Below are positions 22,491-35,306 of a DNA stretch of 64,000 nucleotides, piece by piece. A program made the position numbers and the translations under genes. Source of the stretch: Cryptomeria japonica (lineage: Eukaryota; Streptophyta; Pinopsida; Cupressales; Cupressaceae); NCBI RefSeq assembly GCF_030272615.1, contig NC_081413.1:553251136-553315135 (forward strand). Reading direction: 5' to 3'. The notes beneath the pieces were generated by a model. That model saw nothing but the letters and a program-made list of their open reading frames with translations, searched no databases and was not told the origin of the DNA. Each line of letters starts with the position of its first letter. Positions within the stretch are counted from its first letter, which is position 1.

Positions 22491-23790
22491 AAAGATAAAT
22501 TTTTAAATGAACTTACATCCGTTCAGTTAAACCTTAGAAAAAAACCCCATTAGGGTATTGGTTGCGTGTGATGTTTTAGAATTTCCTTATCTTGATGATT
22601 TTCGGTGGATGATAATGGGTCAAGGGTGACACCGATGATAGAAAATAACACTTAGATGTTTTAGGCCACAAGCAGAAGGCCACCTTGAGCCTTTTTGCTA
22701 TAGAGCTACCATCGTGGGTAGAAACTGCAGAGAAACTATCTGGGACATTGACCCTAGAAAGGGTTGTGTAGCCACCAAACAGTTTACATTAAACCATAGT
22801 TAGAAACTAGAATTACATACTTTACGCCTTGATCCTGTGTCAAAATGGGTATGTAGGCAATCTAGGGACGAATTTGTCCCTTGTACTCAGGTGTTCGAGG
22901 ATGGGGATTAGGTTTTGGTTAAGGGTGATTTGATAGTTTTTCGAAGCTCCTTAAGTCCTTCAATCAAAGGGTACAGATGATGCCAAGTGAAATATTAAGA
23001 TTAATTCAATGCATACTTAGAAGGAATCTCGTATGGATCCGCTTGACTTCCCGAGGCTTTAGGCTGAATTTTGAGGTGAAACTCAAGCTTTTATACATAA
23101 TTATTTTTCATATACTCTTAAGGACGGTGAGCTTGGTGCATTCCTAGTAGGGGAGTGTAGTCTTTAGAGAGTGACTAAGGACCCAGATGGTCCCGATGAG
23201 TCTAAAATCTCTGGAGAGAGCATTTCCTATTCTTATAAATAAATGCCTATCCCGGATTGGATAGATGAAACCTCTTGTCCCATATGGATAGATGCCTAAC
23301 TCGTATGGTTAGATGCCTAGTCCTATATGGATAGATGCCTAATCGGTATGGTTAGATGCCCATCCCGATTGGATGGATGCCTATCTCGTTTGAATAGATG
23401 TACTTGAGTATGCGATTGAATCAATCACAAGCGAGAATAACTAAAATAAAAAAAAATCGTAGAGGTTTTTGAACTAAGTTAAGTGGGTTATTATAGTCCA
23501 CACTATGCATTCAATAAGCATTCAATGGCAAAAGATTTTGTAAATTTTGGGATAACAAATGTTTGCATGCTATTGGTGCTTTGTACTTTCCTGCTTCGAC
23601 GGGGCAAGACTTTTGTACATCTGCCATATTTCGTTTACCCCTGATGGGATGGTTGTACCCTGATGGAATTGCCAGCTATCTCGTAATAAATGAAGTACTA
23701 AAAAATTTAAAATGATACACTATGTAAAGTTTGGGGATATTATTCAATTTTTTAATAAAAATAAATAAATATAATCTTTGCAATGATTGC
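22491..23790. other. Spacer, unassigned
   Basis: No open frame or known domain is recognised between the Helitron end and the LINE. A phrase GTGTCAAAATGGGTATGTAGG (about 22840) resembles the end part of some gypsy LTRs, so an old LTR relic is possible but not shown. A minisatellite occupies 23241-23400. Confidence 0.4.
23241..23400. repeat. Minisatellite, about 22-bp units
   Basis: About seven imperfect units share GGATAGATGCCTA or GGTTAGATGCCTA followed by a variable TCNNTAT-type segment. Units alternate between TCGTATGGTT and TCCTATATGGA versions. Confidence 0.75.
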
Positions 23791-23800
23791 TCTTCTTATT
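23791..23800. other. LINE target-site duplication, copy beyond 3' end
   Basis: TCTTCTTATT matches 36688-36697 exactly. Confidence 0.75.
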
Positions 23801-23821
23801 TGAAATAAAGGGGTAAAAACT

Positions 23822-25684
23822 TTATTGAAAATCAAACACAAGAATTACAAAGAGAACCAGGGCCCCCAAGGCCCCAGAAATGAACCACAAGCCCAACCCA
23901 AGATCAACCAGTTTCATACTCATCCATGTCCTCGGCAAGAATCTTCTGCAAGTCCTGACAGTAATATGAGGAAAGATGCTTCCAACCTTCAACTTTCCGA
24001 TCACTACCATGTTTTGACACCCACTTAGCTAAACAATATGCTGCTCTATTCCACTCACGAGGAATGTGGATGAAAGACACCTGCTCCATAGACAAGCTAA
24101 TATGAAGAATCTAACGAACAATCTCTACTAACTGTCAATGAATCCCACTCACCTTCTCCTCTATCAACAAGTTCACAATAATTTGTGAATCCGATTCACA
24201 GATAACCTTCCTTCGACCCAACTCCCAAGCACACTCCAAGGCATAGAGAATTGCAAAACCCTCCATAAAATTATTAGAATGCCGCCCTTTATGAACCAAA
24301 AGGAAGAAGACCACCTCCCCCATACGATCCCTATCAACACCACCAACCCCAACAGGGCCTGGGTTACCCCTAGAGGAGCCATCGATATTAATCTTGATAA
24401 ACTCATCTCGAGGCATCCATCTTCCCATCCTTTGAACCTTCTTCAAAGTACGTCTACCTCTCCTGACACAAGCTGAGGCAGGAGACAACTCTTGCAATCC
24501 CAACCTACTCACAATATCCATCTCATCTCTATTCAGAGGAAAATGCACCTCACATTTAGCTTCCACTATCTCCCGAATCATAACAATGATTCTATTCCAC
24601 ACTTGCTGAACCACCAGTCTGACCTCACGAAAGATCCTCCTGTTCCTCTCGAGCCAGATCTGCCACAATATGAAAATGGGCCCAATGTACCAGATAGTCT
24701 GGAGGAAGGAGGAGAAGTTAGGAGGTTTGCCTAAACTGCTCCAAAACTCCACCAGAGAATCCACGTGAACACAAGGATGCTTCCACATCCCCACCAATAG
24801 TGCCAAATAAGCATAGAGAAGGGGCATATGAAGAACAAGTGTGAGGAGTCTTCCTCCCCATTACCGCATAAAGCACAAATGGAAGCCCCCAAAAATCCCT
24901 GCTTGCGAATATTGTCCCAAGCTAGGCATCTGTTCAAAGCCAAAGTCCAAGCGAAGCAGTTACACTTCGGCCAAGAAAGATTATTCCACACTTGTTTCCA
25001 CCAGAGCACCTATCTTCCCTCAAGTCTTCGGTTCAACTGTTCCCGGTATCCACTAGCTATAGTAAAGACACCCTTGGGATTTGGAAACCAAGCAAGTCCA
25101 TCCCTACCATTGAGTGAACTACAGTCTCTATTCGCTAGAATGCCATGCAACTTCGCACACTCTTCCTCCATCCCAACAACTGGCCACTCATTAGGAGCCT
25201 TCCACTGTTCCATCTCCAGCCGCCCACACCTATACATAGCCTTGAAGTCACTCACCCTAGACCACCCTGCCTCCAAAAACCTCTGGCAAAGATTCCCAAG
25301 GTTGGGAAACTGGTCCAGGATGGGGGGTAACCATCCCAAGAGTCGTTCCAGAATAGGGCCTCTTCCCCCCTCCTGCAAATCTAGAAGAGACCTTTATTAA
25401 TAAGAGAAGCCCCCTTCTTAAGATTACTCAAAATCGTTGAGCCTTTTCCCTCAAGCGGATATCTTGGAATTTCCTCTATCGGGATCCTGTGCATATATGT
25501 GTAGGCCAAAATCCTAGCCCAGCCATGATCTTGCTCAGCACACCACCTCTAGTACAATTTAGCCGCTAGAGCCTCCCCAAATAAAATAGATTTCCTTGAA
25601 CCAAGCCCCCCCGACTGCTTCGGGCTACACACCAAATCCCAATTGACAAGACTCCATTTAGAGGAGGAAAGATTGCTTGCCCAT
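23822..25684 (-). pseudogene. LINE ORF2, C-terminal part: zf-RVT and RNase H
   Basis: This continues ORF2 from 32398. First comes the post-RT segment with WDLVCSPKQSGGLGSRKS (about 25650-25590). Then comes a zf-RVT region (25009-24731) with CNCFAWTLALNRCLAWDNI, CALCGNGEEDSSHLFFICPF, and a plant-type RNase H with INIDGSSRGNPGPVGVGGV, CESDSQIIVNLL and HIPREWNRAAYCLAKW (about 24400-24000). Stops and frame changes are present, for example before 25010 and at 24135. Presence of RNase H is typical of many plant L1 elements. Confidence 0.82.
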
Positions 25685-25689
25685 AAGAA
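25685..25689. other. Target-site duplication AAGAA, left copy
   Basis: It directly precedes the left LTR and equals 32393-32397. Confidence 0.9.
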
Positions 25690-26750
25690 TGTTAGGTCTC
25701 GGGGACAACTGAGAGGAGGTGGGGGTGAATCAGTTGTCAAAAACTTTAAACGAAAAACAACTTAATCAATTACTGCTTTAATACCGATGAGACAGTCTGT
25801 TATACCAGTGGACAGATTTACCAGATAAATGCAATACCGATAAAGATTAATGTATGAAACCAAAACATAAAATCATCCACAACACATGACACCAATATTT
25901 GTATGTGGAAACCATGTAAGGGGAAAAACCACGGTGGGAAACCTTACCCATAATCAAATGATACTACTGCAGATAGTAAGTGTACATAAATGGGGTCTGC
26001 ACATGCAGAAAGGCCAAGCACCTAGAGCTCATTGCTCAAACACAAATGGGAGTCACACTGACTACAATTTGGATGGTTAAATCCAATAAGAATGTACTAC
26101 TTGAAATAGCATCTTCATGTGCTGGATTCAGTATCGGTGTAATGCTAATATGCCTTCACAAAACCCTAGCTTCACCTTCAAATGATGTCTTCATGTATAG
26201 CTTTGTTTAATCTTGTATATCTCTTCACAATATACCTTCTTCGCATTCCACATTTGATCTTACAATTAAGATCTTACATTTATACCATAACCTGAGACCA
26301 ATTTTAGTAGGTCAGCTCTACAAGATATTACAATAAAAACATTTTACAAACAATATAATATCCGATGCAATAATCGATTAAACATGTCAGCTTAATGCAT
26401 TTACAATATTAATTAATAATCTCCATAGTGTGCCATGCTAATCTGGAAAAGATAAACCTACCGGTGTAACCCTGGATAACCTTGGACCTATTTGCTGGTA
26501 AAAGCAAATATGCAAATATGAATATACCAATGACCAATCTTCCAAGATAAGATGTCCAAATGATGTCTTCGACATTACTAAGTGTCTTCCATACCATTCC
26601 AAGTGTCGGTGATCATTATGTCCTGCTGGTGTACCATATACCAATAACTGTGCACTGGTTACGTGCTTGCCGGTGAATGTTTGCTGGATCTCCAAAAGTG
26701 CTTTTGGTAAGTGTTGACATCAATGACAAAACCATACCAAAATACCAACA
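25690..26750 (-). repeat. Copia 3' LTR (left)
   Basis: 1061 bp, TG...CA. It is the downstream LTR of the minus-strand element. Confidence 0.92.
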
Positions 26751-26765
26751 ATCTCCCCCTTTGGC
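26751..26765 (-). other. Copia polypurine tract
   Basis: On the minus strand CCAAAGGGGGAGAT abuts the 3' LTR. Confidence 0.8.
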
Positions 26766-27176
26766 ATTGATGGCATCAAAAGATGGAAAAACCATCAAAG
26801 TGCCAAAACAGAAATGCCAAGTACCAAAAACCAACAATCTCCAAAAAGATCATAACCAGAAATCAAAATCTCTCCTAAATAACAATCTCTCCCCCTTGGA
26901 GCAACATGTGATTTCCAAAGTTTTCCCATACCAATCTTTTCTCAAAAGATAATGTGTTTTTCCATAGATATATCTCCCCCTTTGACATCAAATGCCAAAG
27001 TTACAACATACCAATTGTTTTATACAAAATACCAGCCAATTTTACTATACCAACTACTCCCCCTGAGAAGTAGCTTCCTCATCAAAGTCGGAGTAAGAAT
27101 ATATCTCTGTTAATTCTGTCGGTTGATGACAGACATCAACTTTCTAAGTGTCTACCGGTGGGGATATGACCCCAAG
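26766..27176 (-). other. Copia 3' untranslated segment
   Basis: It lies between the pol stop and the polypurine tract. No gene is recognised. Phrases of the kind ATCTCCCCCTTTG and CTCCCCCTGAGAAG recur on the plus strand (purine-rich on the element strand). Confidence 0.6.
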
Positions 27177-28988
27177 CTATTCTCTAAGATATTCAAAGGT
27201 CTCCTTAGGCAAAAGTTTAGTGAAAATATCTGCAAGTTGTTCTTTAGTATTTACATAAACCAGTTGTATTTCTTTTGCTTCAACTTTTTCCCTTAGAAAA
27301 TTCAGTTTGATAGAGACATGTTTTGTTTTAGAATGTAATACCGGATTCTTAGATATATCAATTGTTGTTGTGTTATCACAATAGATAGTTATAAGTTCTT
27401 TGCATTTTACCTTCAAGTCTTTCAGCATTTGTTTAAGCCAAATTACCTGTGTACAGTTAGTTGCTGCTGCAACATATTCTGATTCTGCTGTTGATAAAGA
27501 TGTACAACTCTGTTTCTTACTCAACCAAGAAACTAATATGTTTCCAAGAAAAAATGCTCCTCTGGTGGTGCTTTTTCTGTCATCAATGTCTCCTACCCAA
27601 TTTGCATCTGTGTATGCACATAATTCAAAGTTTTCATCTCTAGGATACCATAAACCAAGATTTGGGGTGCCTTGTGAGTACCGAAAAATCCTTTTTACTG
27701 TTGATTCATGATTTTCTCTGGGATTACTCTGAAATCTTGAAACAATACACACTGCATTCATGATATCAGGTCTTGTTTGTGTTAAATGCAGTAAACCTCC
27801 TATCATAGATTTGTACCTTGTTGGATTAACTGGTGTAGATTCATCTCTTAAAGATAGTTTGTCATTTGTAGTCATAGGTGTGCTTACCGGCTTAGAGTTT
27901 TCCATCCCAAATTTCTTGAGTAACTCCTTTAAGTATTTTGATTGACTCAAAAATATACCTTTTTCAGTTTGTGAAATCTGCAATCCTAAAAAGAATCTTA
28001 CTTCACCAATCATAGACATTTCAAATTCTTGCTGCATTTTGATAGAAAAGTCTTTACACAATCCATCTTCTCCTCCAAAAACTATATCATCAACAAAAAC
28101 TTCAATAGCCAAGATGTCATTATTAGTCACTTTATAGTATAAGTTACTGTCAGCATTACCTTTAGAAAAACCAATTTTCAAAAGATACTTATCCAATCTT
28201 GCATACCAAGCTCTTGGAGCTTGCTTCAATCCATATAAAGCTTTCCTTGACCTACAAACCATATCTTTGTCATTTGTCAAAGAAAATCCATCAGGTTGTT
28301 CAATATAGACTTCCTCTTCAAGATTTCCATTCAAAAATGCACATTTATTATCCATCTGATATACTTTGTAGTTCTTATGTGCTGCAAAAGCCAAAAATAA
28401 TTTAACTGCCTCAATTCTAGCTACCGGTGCAAAGGTTTCATTGTAGTCAATTCCTTCTTTCTGAGAATATCCCTTACACACTAGTTTTGCTTTATTTCTG
28501 ATAACTTTACCATCTTCATTAAGTTTGTTTCTGAATACCCATTTGGTTCCAATCACATTTTTATCTTTAGGCCAGAGAACTAATGTCCAAGTATTGTTTT
28601 TCTCAATTTGTTCTAATTCATCTTCCATAGCTTTAGTCCAATACTTATCTTCACATGCCTCATTAACTGATGATGGTTCAATTTGAGAAATAAGACATAC
28701 CTCTTCATTTTCCAATCTTCCTCTTGTCATAACTCCTTTGTATTTGTTTCCAATTATTTGATCTTCAGAATAATTCAATCTTATATACCAGGGTGTCTTT
28801 GTTTGTTGTTGTTCCTCAATCACAGTGGAATTTTCAGATGATACCGGTGTAATTGGATCTTCACTTTGTACCGGTGGATTCAGTGTAGGTTCATTTATTA
28901 GAATTTTTGTTGCCGGTTTAGAATCTATGTACCTTGAAGTTCCTCTGAATTGTTCATCAATCTTTACATTTGTACTTTCAACAATTTT
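27177..28988 (-). pseudogene. Copia reverse transcriptase and RNase H
   Basis: This continues the frame of the integrase tail after TAG 28989. The open segment runs to 27177. RT motifs are [57 protein letters not shown] and the catalytic FVDDIVFGG (about 28095-28069). RNase H motifs are [35 protein letters not shown] and IYCDNTTTI. It is the best preserved part of the element: 548 codons from the first ATG with no stop. The polyprotein ends just before the polypurine tract region. Confidence 0.92.
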
Positions 28989-30522
28989 CTACAATCTCTT
29001 GTTAAAACATCTATATGCTTTACTCTTAGATGAATAACCAAGAAATATACCTTCATCACTTCTAGGATCAAATTTCTCAATTCTCTCATCTCTTCTAATA
29101 TAACATTTGCTTCCAAATATTCTGAAATATTTAAGAGTAGGAGTGATACCAAACCATAGTTCATGAGTCTTATCGGTTTCACCTTTGATGTGAACTTTGT
29201 TGAATGTATAGACCGCTATACTGACTACTTCTCTCCAATACACGTGGTAAATTTGCTTCTGATAACATACTTCTTGTTGCATCCAAGATAGTTCTATTTT
29301 TCCTTTCAACAACTCCATTTTGTTGAGGTGTCCGGGGTGTTGATAGTTGTCTTCTAATTCCATTCACTTCACAAAATGTATTAAACTTTTTAGATGTGAA
29401 TTCTCCTCCTTGATCTGATCTTAAACACTTAATTTTCTTACTGGTTTCATTTTCAACCATTGCTTTGAACGGTTTAAATTTTCCAAGTGCTTCTGATTTT
29501 TCTCTGAGAAAAGTAACCCAACACATTCTAGAATAGTCATCAATGATTAGCATGAAATATCTATCACCTTGTAAGCTTTTAGTTCTAGCTGGACCACATA
29601 AACCAGTGTGAATTAAATCAAGAGCATTATTTGATTTTTCAGGAATACTTTTGAAACTAGCTCTAACTTGTTTTCCAAATTGACATTCCTTACATATTGT
29701 ATTCTGAGGTTTGACAATCTTAGGTAAATCTCTAACTGCCTTAGTAGTACTGATCTTTACCATGCAATCAAAGTTTACATGACAGAGTCTCTTATGCCAT
29801 AACCAACTTTCATCTATATGTGCAATCAAGCATGTCTTTTCACTGTTATTCAAATGAAAGATATTACCTCTAGTCTGGTTACCGGTTGCAATTTCTAAGC
29901 CAGTTCTGTTCATGATTTTGCATTTTCCATTCTTAAATTGTAACTGAAATCCTTTCTCAACTAATTGACCAACACTCAAAAGATTATGTTTTAAACCTTC
30001 AACATAGTAGACATTGTCAGTGTTATGTTTACCATTAAGAGATATTGAACCCTTACCTCTGATTTGACAAGCTTTGTCATCTCCAAATCTTACTAAGCCG
30101 CCATTGTATTCTTGAAAGTTTAAGAATTTACCTATATCACTTGTCATATGATGTGAGCATCCAGAGTCAATTATCCATTCATCTTTTACCTCAATTTTAG
30201 CTGCCAAGGCCTGTTCTACCGGTTGCACTGTAGGTGCCGGTTGATCTTCTGCTATAGCAACAAAAACCCATCCATTGTCTGCCGGATCTTCCTCAGAATC
30301 ATCAGTCACTCCTTCATCAGCTACATAACAAGATTTGTCCTTATTTTTCTTGAATTTGTATCTTTGATATTCAGGGTTAGGTTTGTATGTCCTTCTAGCT
30401 TCTTCTCTTAGTCTAGCATGTCTATCAGGGCATCTTGAAGCCATATGACTAATCTTATTACAGTTAAAACATTCAAAGGGTGCTTTACCTTCATACTTAC
30501 TTCCAACTGGACCTTTAGGCAT
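28989..30522 (-). pseudogene. Copia zinc knuckle, protease and integrase
   Basis: From 30522 the order is a CCHC knuckle, a protease with EWIIDSGCSHHMTSD, and integrase. The integrase zinc-binding part is WLWHKRLCHVNFD and TICKECQFGK. The core has LRSDQGGEFTSKKF and PQQNGVVERKNRT. The first core Asp, usually in HTDLCGP, is Gly here: the codon at 29602-29604 (minus strand GGT) gives HTGLCGP. A frameshift near 29240 moves the remainder to the frame 29363-28989 (ELWFGITPTLKYFRIFGSKC), which ends at a TAG explicable as CAG. Confidence 0.85.
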
Positions 30523-30546
30523 ATTTCTTGCAAATAGTGCTTTAAG

Positions 30547-31274
30547 TTATTTCCTACTTTCTTCAAGTTCTCTTGCATAAAAGGCTTTCCAATCAGATTT
30601 CTCAAATGATGATGCAAATGATGTTGATGCTTTGAAAGCTAAATTTGTCTTTATAGTAGCAACATGACCAAATTTCTCAATTTCAAAGGCTGAAAGTTTT
30701 TCAATCAGTGTATCCTTGGTTACTGATGTATTAGGCATTGTTCTTAATTCATTTATAACAGTAACCTTCATTTTGTATGCTGGTGGCAATCCTCTTAAAA
30801 CTTTTGAAACAATTTCATCTTCACTTAGAGTTCCTCCACAACATTTTATACCTAGAACAATTTCATTTACTCTTTCCATAAAAGCAAAAATTATTCATCT
30901 TCTTCCATTTTCAGATTTTCATACCTGACCCGGAAGCTTTCAAGTTTTGCAATTTTGACTGTGGAATCTCCTTCATTCAGTGTTTCCAAATGATCCCAAA
31001 TAGCTTTAGCAATAGACCTATCTGATAGTCCCATGATCTGCTGATCTGATAATGCACTCAAAAGTGCTTCTCTTGCTTTGCAATCATTTTCCTTATCTTT
31101 TGTCAAGTTAGGTGGATTAGGTTGACTTTGAGTAGGAGCAATATAACCATTCTTTGTAACATCCCAGATGTCCTTTCCAATGCAATTTAGATGTGTCTCC
31201 ATTCTGATCTTCCATATCCCATAGTTGGTTCCAACAAGTTTAGGACTGTCCTTCCTGAAATAATTAGTAGACAT
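30547..31274 (-). pseudogene. Copia gag
   Basis: Capsid protein. The frame from ATG at 31274 has LVGTNYGIWKIRMETHL and IWDHLETLNEGDSTVKI, the conserved copia gag region. It ends early at about 30891, and a second frame from 30879 continues with LRGLPPAYKMKVTVINEL, a typical continuation, so a one-base frameshift near 30890 separates the two. A stop near 30550 precedes the zinc knuckle, which lies in the next open segment (CFNCNKISHMASRC, about 30470-30430). Confidence 0.85.
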
Positions 31275-31316
31275 TGGATCTCCTCAAGTTGTTAAACTTC
31301 TGCAAAAGAGGACTTG

Positions 31317-31328
31317 GCTCTGATACCA
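31317..31328 (-). other. Copia primer-binding site (tRNA-iMet type)
   Basis: On the minus strand TGGTATCAGAGC lies two bases from the LTR and is complementary to the initiator tRNA-Met 3' end. Confidence 0.9.
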
Positions 31329-31330
31329 AT

Positions 31331-32392
31331 TGTTAGGTCCCGGGGACAATTGAGAGAGGGGGGGGGGTGAATTAGTTGTCAAAAACTTTAAACCAAAAAC
31401 AACTTAATCAATTATTGCTTTAATACTGGTGAGACAGTCTGTTATACCGGTGGACAGATTTACCAGATAAATGCAATACCGGTAAAGATTAATGTATGAA
31501 ACCAAAACATAAAATCATCTACAACACATGACACCAATATTTGTACGTGGAAACCTTGTAAGGGGAAAAACCACGGTGGGAAACCTTGCCCACAACCAAA
31601 TGATACTACTACAAATAGTAAGTGTACATAAATGGAGTCTGCACATGCAGAAAGGCCAAGCGCCTAGAGCTCACTGCTCAAACACAAATGGGAGTCACAC
31701 TGACTACAATTTGGATGGTTAAATCCAATAAGAATGTATTGCTTGAAATAGCATCTTCATATGCTGGATTCAGTACTGGTGTAATGCTAATATGCCTTCA
31801 CAAAACCATAGCTTCACCTTCAAATGATGTCTTCATGTATAGCTCTGCTTAATCTCGCATATCTCTTCACAATATACCTTCTTTGCATTCCACATTTGAT
31901 CTTACAATTAAGATCTTACATTTATACCATAACCTAAGACCAATTTTAGTAGCTCGGCTCTACAAGATATTACAATAAAAACATTTTACAAACAATATAA
32001 TATCCGATGCAATAACTGATTGAACATGTCGGCTTAATGCATTTACAACATTAATTAATTATCTCCATAGCGTGCCATGCTGATCTGGAAAAGATAAACC
32101 TGTCGGTGTAACCCTGGATAACCCTGGACCTATTTGCCGGTAAAAGCAAATATGCAAATATGAATATACCAATGACCAATCTTCCAAGATAAGATGTCCA
32201 CACAATGTCTTCGACATTACCAAGTGTCTTCCATGCCATTCCAAGTGCCGGTGATCATTATGTCTTGCCGGTGTACCATATACCAGTAATTGTGCACTGG
32301 TTACTTGCTTGCCGGTGAATGTTTGTTGGATCTCCAAAAGTGCTTTTAGTAGGTGTTGACATCAATGACAAAACCATACCAAAATACCAACA
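31331..32392 (-). repeat. Copia 5' LTR (right)
   Basis: 1062 bp, TG...CA, adjoining the primer-binding site. It has more CCGG and CCGGT sites than the left copy, where the same positions often read CAGG, TCGG or CTGG. Confidence 0.92.
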
Positions 32393-32397
32393 AAGAA
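32393..32397. other. Target-site duplication AAGAA, right copy
   Basis: It directly follows the right LTR. The LINE ORF2 reading continues across the pair once the insertion is ignored. Confidence 0.9.
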
Positions 32398-34895
32398 TTG
32401 CTTTGCTAGAGAGTCTAATCCCTTCAAGAACCACTTAGGAGCCACTTGAAGCATACATCGATAAATCGGAAGAGCCTAAACCACCAATTGAATCAGCTGA
32501 ACCCTCCCATCAAAGGATAACCATCTATTAGTCCAGCGATCAACCTTCATGTGAAATTTATCCAAGATTCCCTAGGAGGGTTACTAGGAGAAATAGGAAT
32601 ACCCAAATAAGTCAAGGGCAAAGAGCCAACTTGGAATCTCAAGATAAGAGCAATCCTCCTTTGAATAGAACCAGGAGTGTTGAAGAAGAGGATATAAGAT
32701 TTATCCTCATTGATCATCTGGCCCGAAGCTACAAGATAAACATCCAAAACCTTTCTCAGATTAGTGGCCTCTTTGATTCGAGAAAGTCCCATAAGGGTCG
32801 TGTCATCAACAAACTGCAAACGAGACTACGACTGCAAGTCAATACCCCAACTCCATCCCTGAATAAAACCCAGACCCACATTATGCTTAATCAACCTCCC
32901 CAGACCCTCAGCCAAAATAATGAATAGGTAAGGGGATAGGGGGTCTCCCTAGCGAAGACCCCTAGAAGCACCAAACAGCTCAGTATGATCTCCATTGATT
33001 AGCACTAAGAAAGATGTAGATGTAACACAACTCATGACGCATTGGATCCATTCGTCAAAAAAGCCAAACGCCTTGAGAATCTTCCGGAGGAAGGACCAAT
33101 GAACTCTAGCGTAAGCCTTAACCATATCCAACTTAATAAACATAGCTTGTTCCTTGGAAATTGCCATAGAGTGAATGGTCTATGTAGCAATGACCACCCC
33201 GTCCAGGATTTGACCCCTTCCACAAACCCACTCTGCTCCTCAGATATAACATCTCCCAAACACTTTTTCAACCTATCCACTATCAGCTTAGAGATGATCT
33301 TGTAAATCACATTGTAGAGAGAGATAGGTCAGAATTGGCCTAACCAGTCAGCCCCAACACACTTGGGGATAAGTGCATTAAAAGTCGCATTCAAAGCCCA
33401 AAGCATCTGCTTATTCCTCTGGGACTTCTGAACTACTTTCCATAAATCCAGTTTGATAATATCCCATAAATCTTGAAAGAATTAAACCGGGAACCCATCC
33501 GGTCTAGGAGCCTTTCCCTTTCTCATGTTAAAAACAATCCTCTCTAGTTCATCCAGCGAAATGGGCCCCAAAAGTTGCTCATTCATCTCCCTAGTACCTA
33601 GAGAAGGGATGCAATCGATAACTTGATTCTCCTCCATTGATTCCCCCTGAGAATCCTCCTTGAAGAGGGACCTAAAATAATGTAAAGACTCCCTAAAGAT
33701 CTCCTACAAGGATAAAAGCTGCTCACCTCTATCATTAACCAGAATAGGAATGGCATTTCCATGTCTTCTTGCTTTCACTGAGTTGAAGAAGAAGGCAGTG
33801 TTCTTATCCCCCTCTTGAAGCCAATCAATACGAGCTCTTTGTTTCCCGTATATTTCCTCCCTAAGCTCCCATTCCTCTAAAGCCTTGACAACCTTGTCTT
33901 CCTCCCTAAGTAGGGCTTCAGACAAACCATGGTCTCTGATGTCACTGGTGATGCTATTCAACACTATCTGAGCAACTTTCTTAGCATGAAAAATATTCCT
34001 GAATCCTTGATGGTTCCATTGTTTAAGCTGAAACTTAACAAATTGCAACTACTTGGCAAAAGTGTACATAGCAGTGCCAGAGGCAAGCCTCCCTTTCCTC
34101 CACCAATCTGCTACAAGAGTCTGCAAAGCAAGATCCCGAAGCCACATAAGTTGGAATTTGAAAGAAGGAGAGTGAGCGACCCGAGCAGAAGAAGAAACCA
34201 ACTTGATGGGCCAGTGGTCGGACCCCTCGAGTCAAGAATCTCTAAGCTTGTGGACCACTCCCCACCAATCCAAAAACTAGAAACCAGAAAATGATCCATC
34301 CTTTCCACAATCCAATACTCCCCTACCCTCCTATTGTTCCAGGTGAACAGACCATTACTAGGCTTAATGTCAACAAGATGCAACAAAGCTATATTATCTC
34401 GAAAAAGGAGAGACAAAGGTTCTAACCGTATAACACCCCCTTCTTCTCACTCAACTTAAGGATGGCATTGAAATCGCCCGCCATAATCCAAGGATGAAAA
34501 GGGACCAACCTTCGCATACAAGAAATATGGGACCATAAGTTATGCTTACCCTAAAGATCAGTGGGGCCATAGATATTAGTAACCAAGATATATTCCCCAG
34601 TCTAAAGACTAGAGACAACCCCAGATAACGAAGATCTGGAGGTCACCCACCAGACATGGCGAATCCTTAGAGGGTTCCAAAGATAAGCCACCCCTCTCAA
34701 GGAGCCCACAGCCCCAATACATTGACAATGGCATCTCCCCCGAAGCTTTGGCACCAAATCCATCATACTTTCCACATAAAGTTTTGTCTCCTGCAAAAAT
34801 AGGATATCAGGAGAATGGCTTCTTATCAACTCCCAGACAACTTTTTGTCTAGGGCGATTGTTCAAGCCCCTCACATTCCATGATAAAATAATCAT
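32398..34895 (-). pseudogene. LINE ORF2, endonuclease and reverse transcriptase part
   Basis: ORF2 nicks target DNA and copies RNA at the nick. The endonuclease begins at 34895: MIILSWNVRGLNNRPRQK, then ILFLQETKL, the usual start of plant LINE endonucleases. RT segments follow: GDKNTAFFFNSVKARR (about 33800), IISKLIVDRLKKCLGDVI and EEQSGFV (33310-33220), FIKLDMVKAYARVHW (about 33140), the catalytic FVDDT (about 32810) and LTYLGIPIS. The frame changes several times and has stops, so it is inactive. It continues across the copia insertion at 25684. Confidence 0.82.
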
Positions 34896-35306
34896 TTAGG
34901 GGGATTGGAAAAATGAGAATCCAGAGTCTTTACTAACCCTGACTCAACCAAATTCTCCCCCATCAATTTGATCTTATCCAAATCCTTTTTTCTGCCAACC
35001 TTTGAACTCTTCTCCGATGATCCTTTCTTAATGTCCTTCTGGTGTAGACCCAAATGTAAGCCCATCTTGTTACTTTTGGCCCCAACAAATTCCAATTTTT
35101 GAGCTAAAGGAGAAACATCCCCCCCGACCAGCTCCACTACAACACTAGGAATGGTCCCCAACTGAGCCACAACTGGCTGATCCATCTCCATTTGCTGGCT
35201 CCCAGCAATTTGCAGAGCCTGGGTCGAGTCCCAATTCACACTATCATTGACCAACCCTGGTGTACCCTGATCCAAAGGAGTTAGCCCAGGGTTCACCTCC
35301 TACTGG

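Larger units (their letters stand above)
25690..32392 (-). mobile_element. Ty1/copia LTR retrotransposon, minus strand, 6.7 kb, full length
   Basis: LTRs of 1061 and 1062 bp begin TGTTAGGTC and end TACCAACA on the plus strand, flanked by AAGAA. The primer-binding site on the minus strand, TGGTATCAGAGC, fits initiator tRNA-Met. Internal order is gag, protease, integrase, RT, RNase H, the copia order. A few frameshifts and stops make it defective: one between gag segments near 30890, a stop at about 30550, one frameshift in integrase near 29240, and a TAG at 28989. It sits inside a LINE. LTRs differ by several per cent by eye, often at CpG-like positions. Confidence 0.93.

Noticed and set aside
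24279-25400. Plus-strand open frames across the LINE 3' half
   Set aside because: They are shadows of zf-RVT and RNase H on the minus strand.
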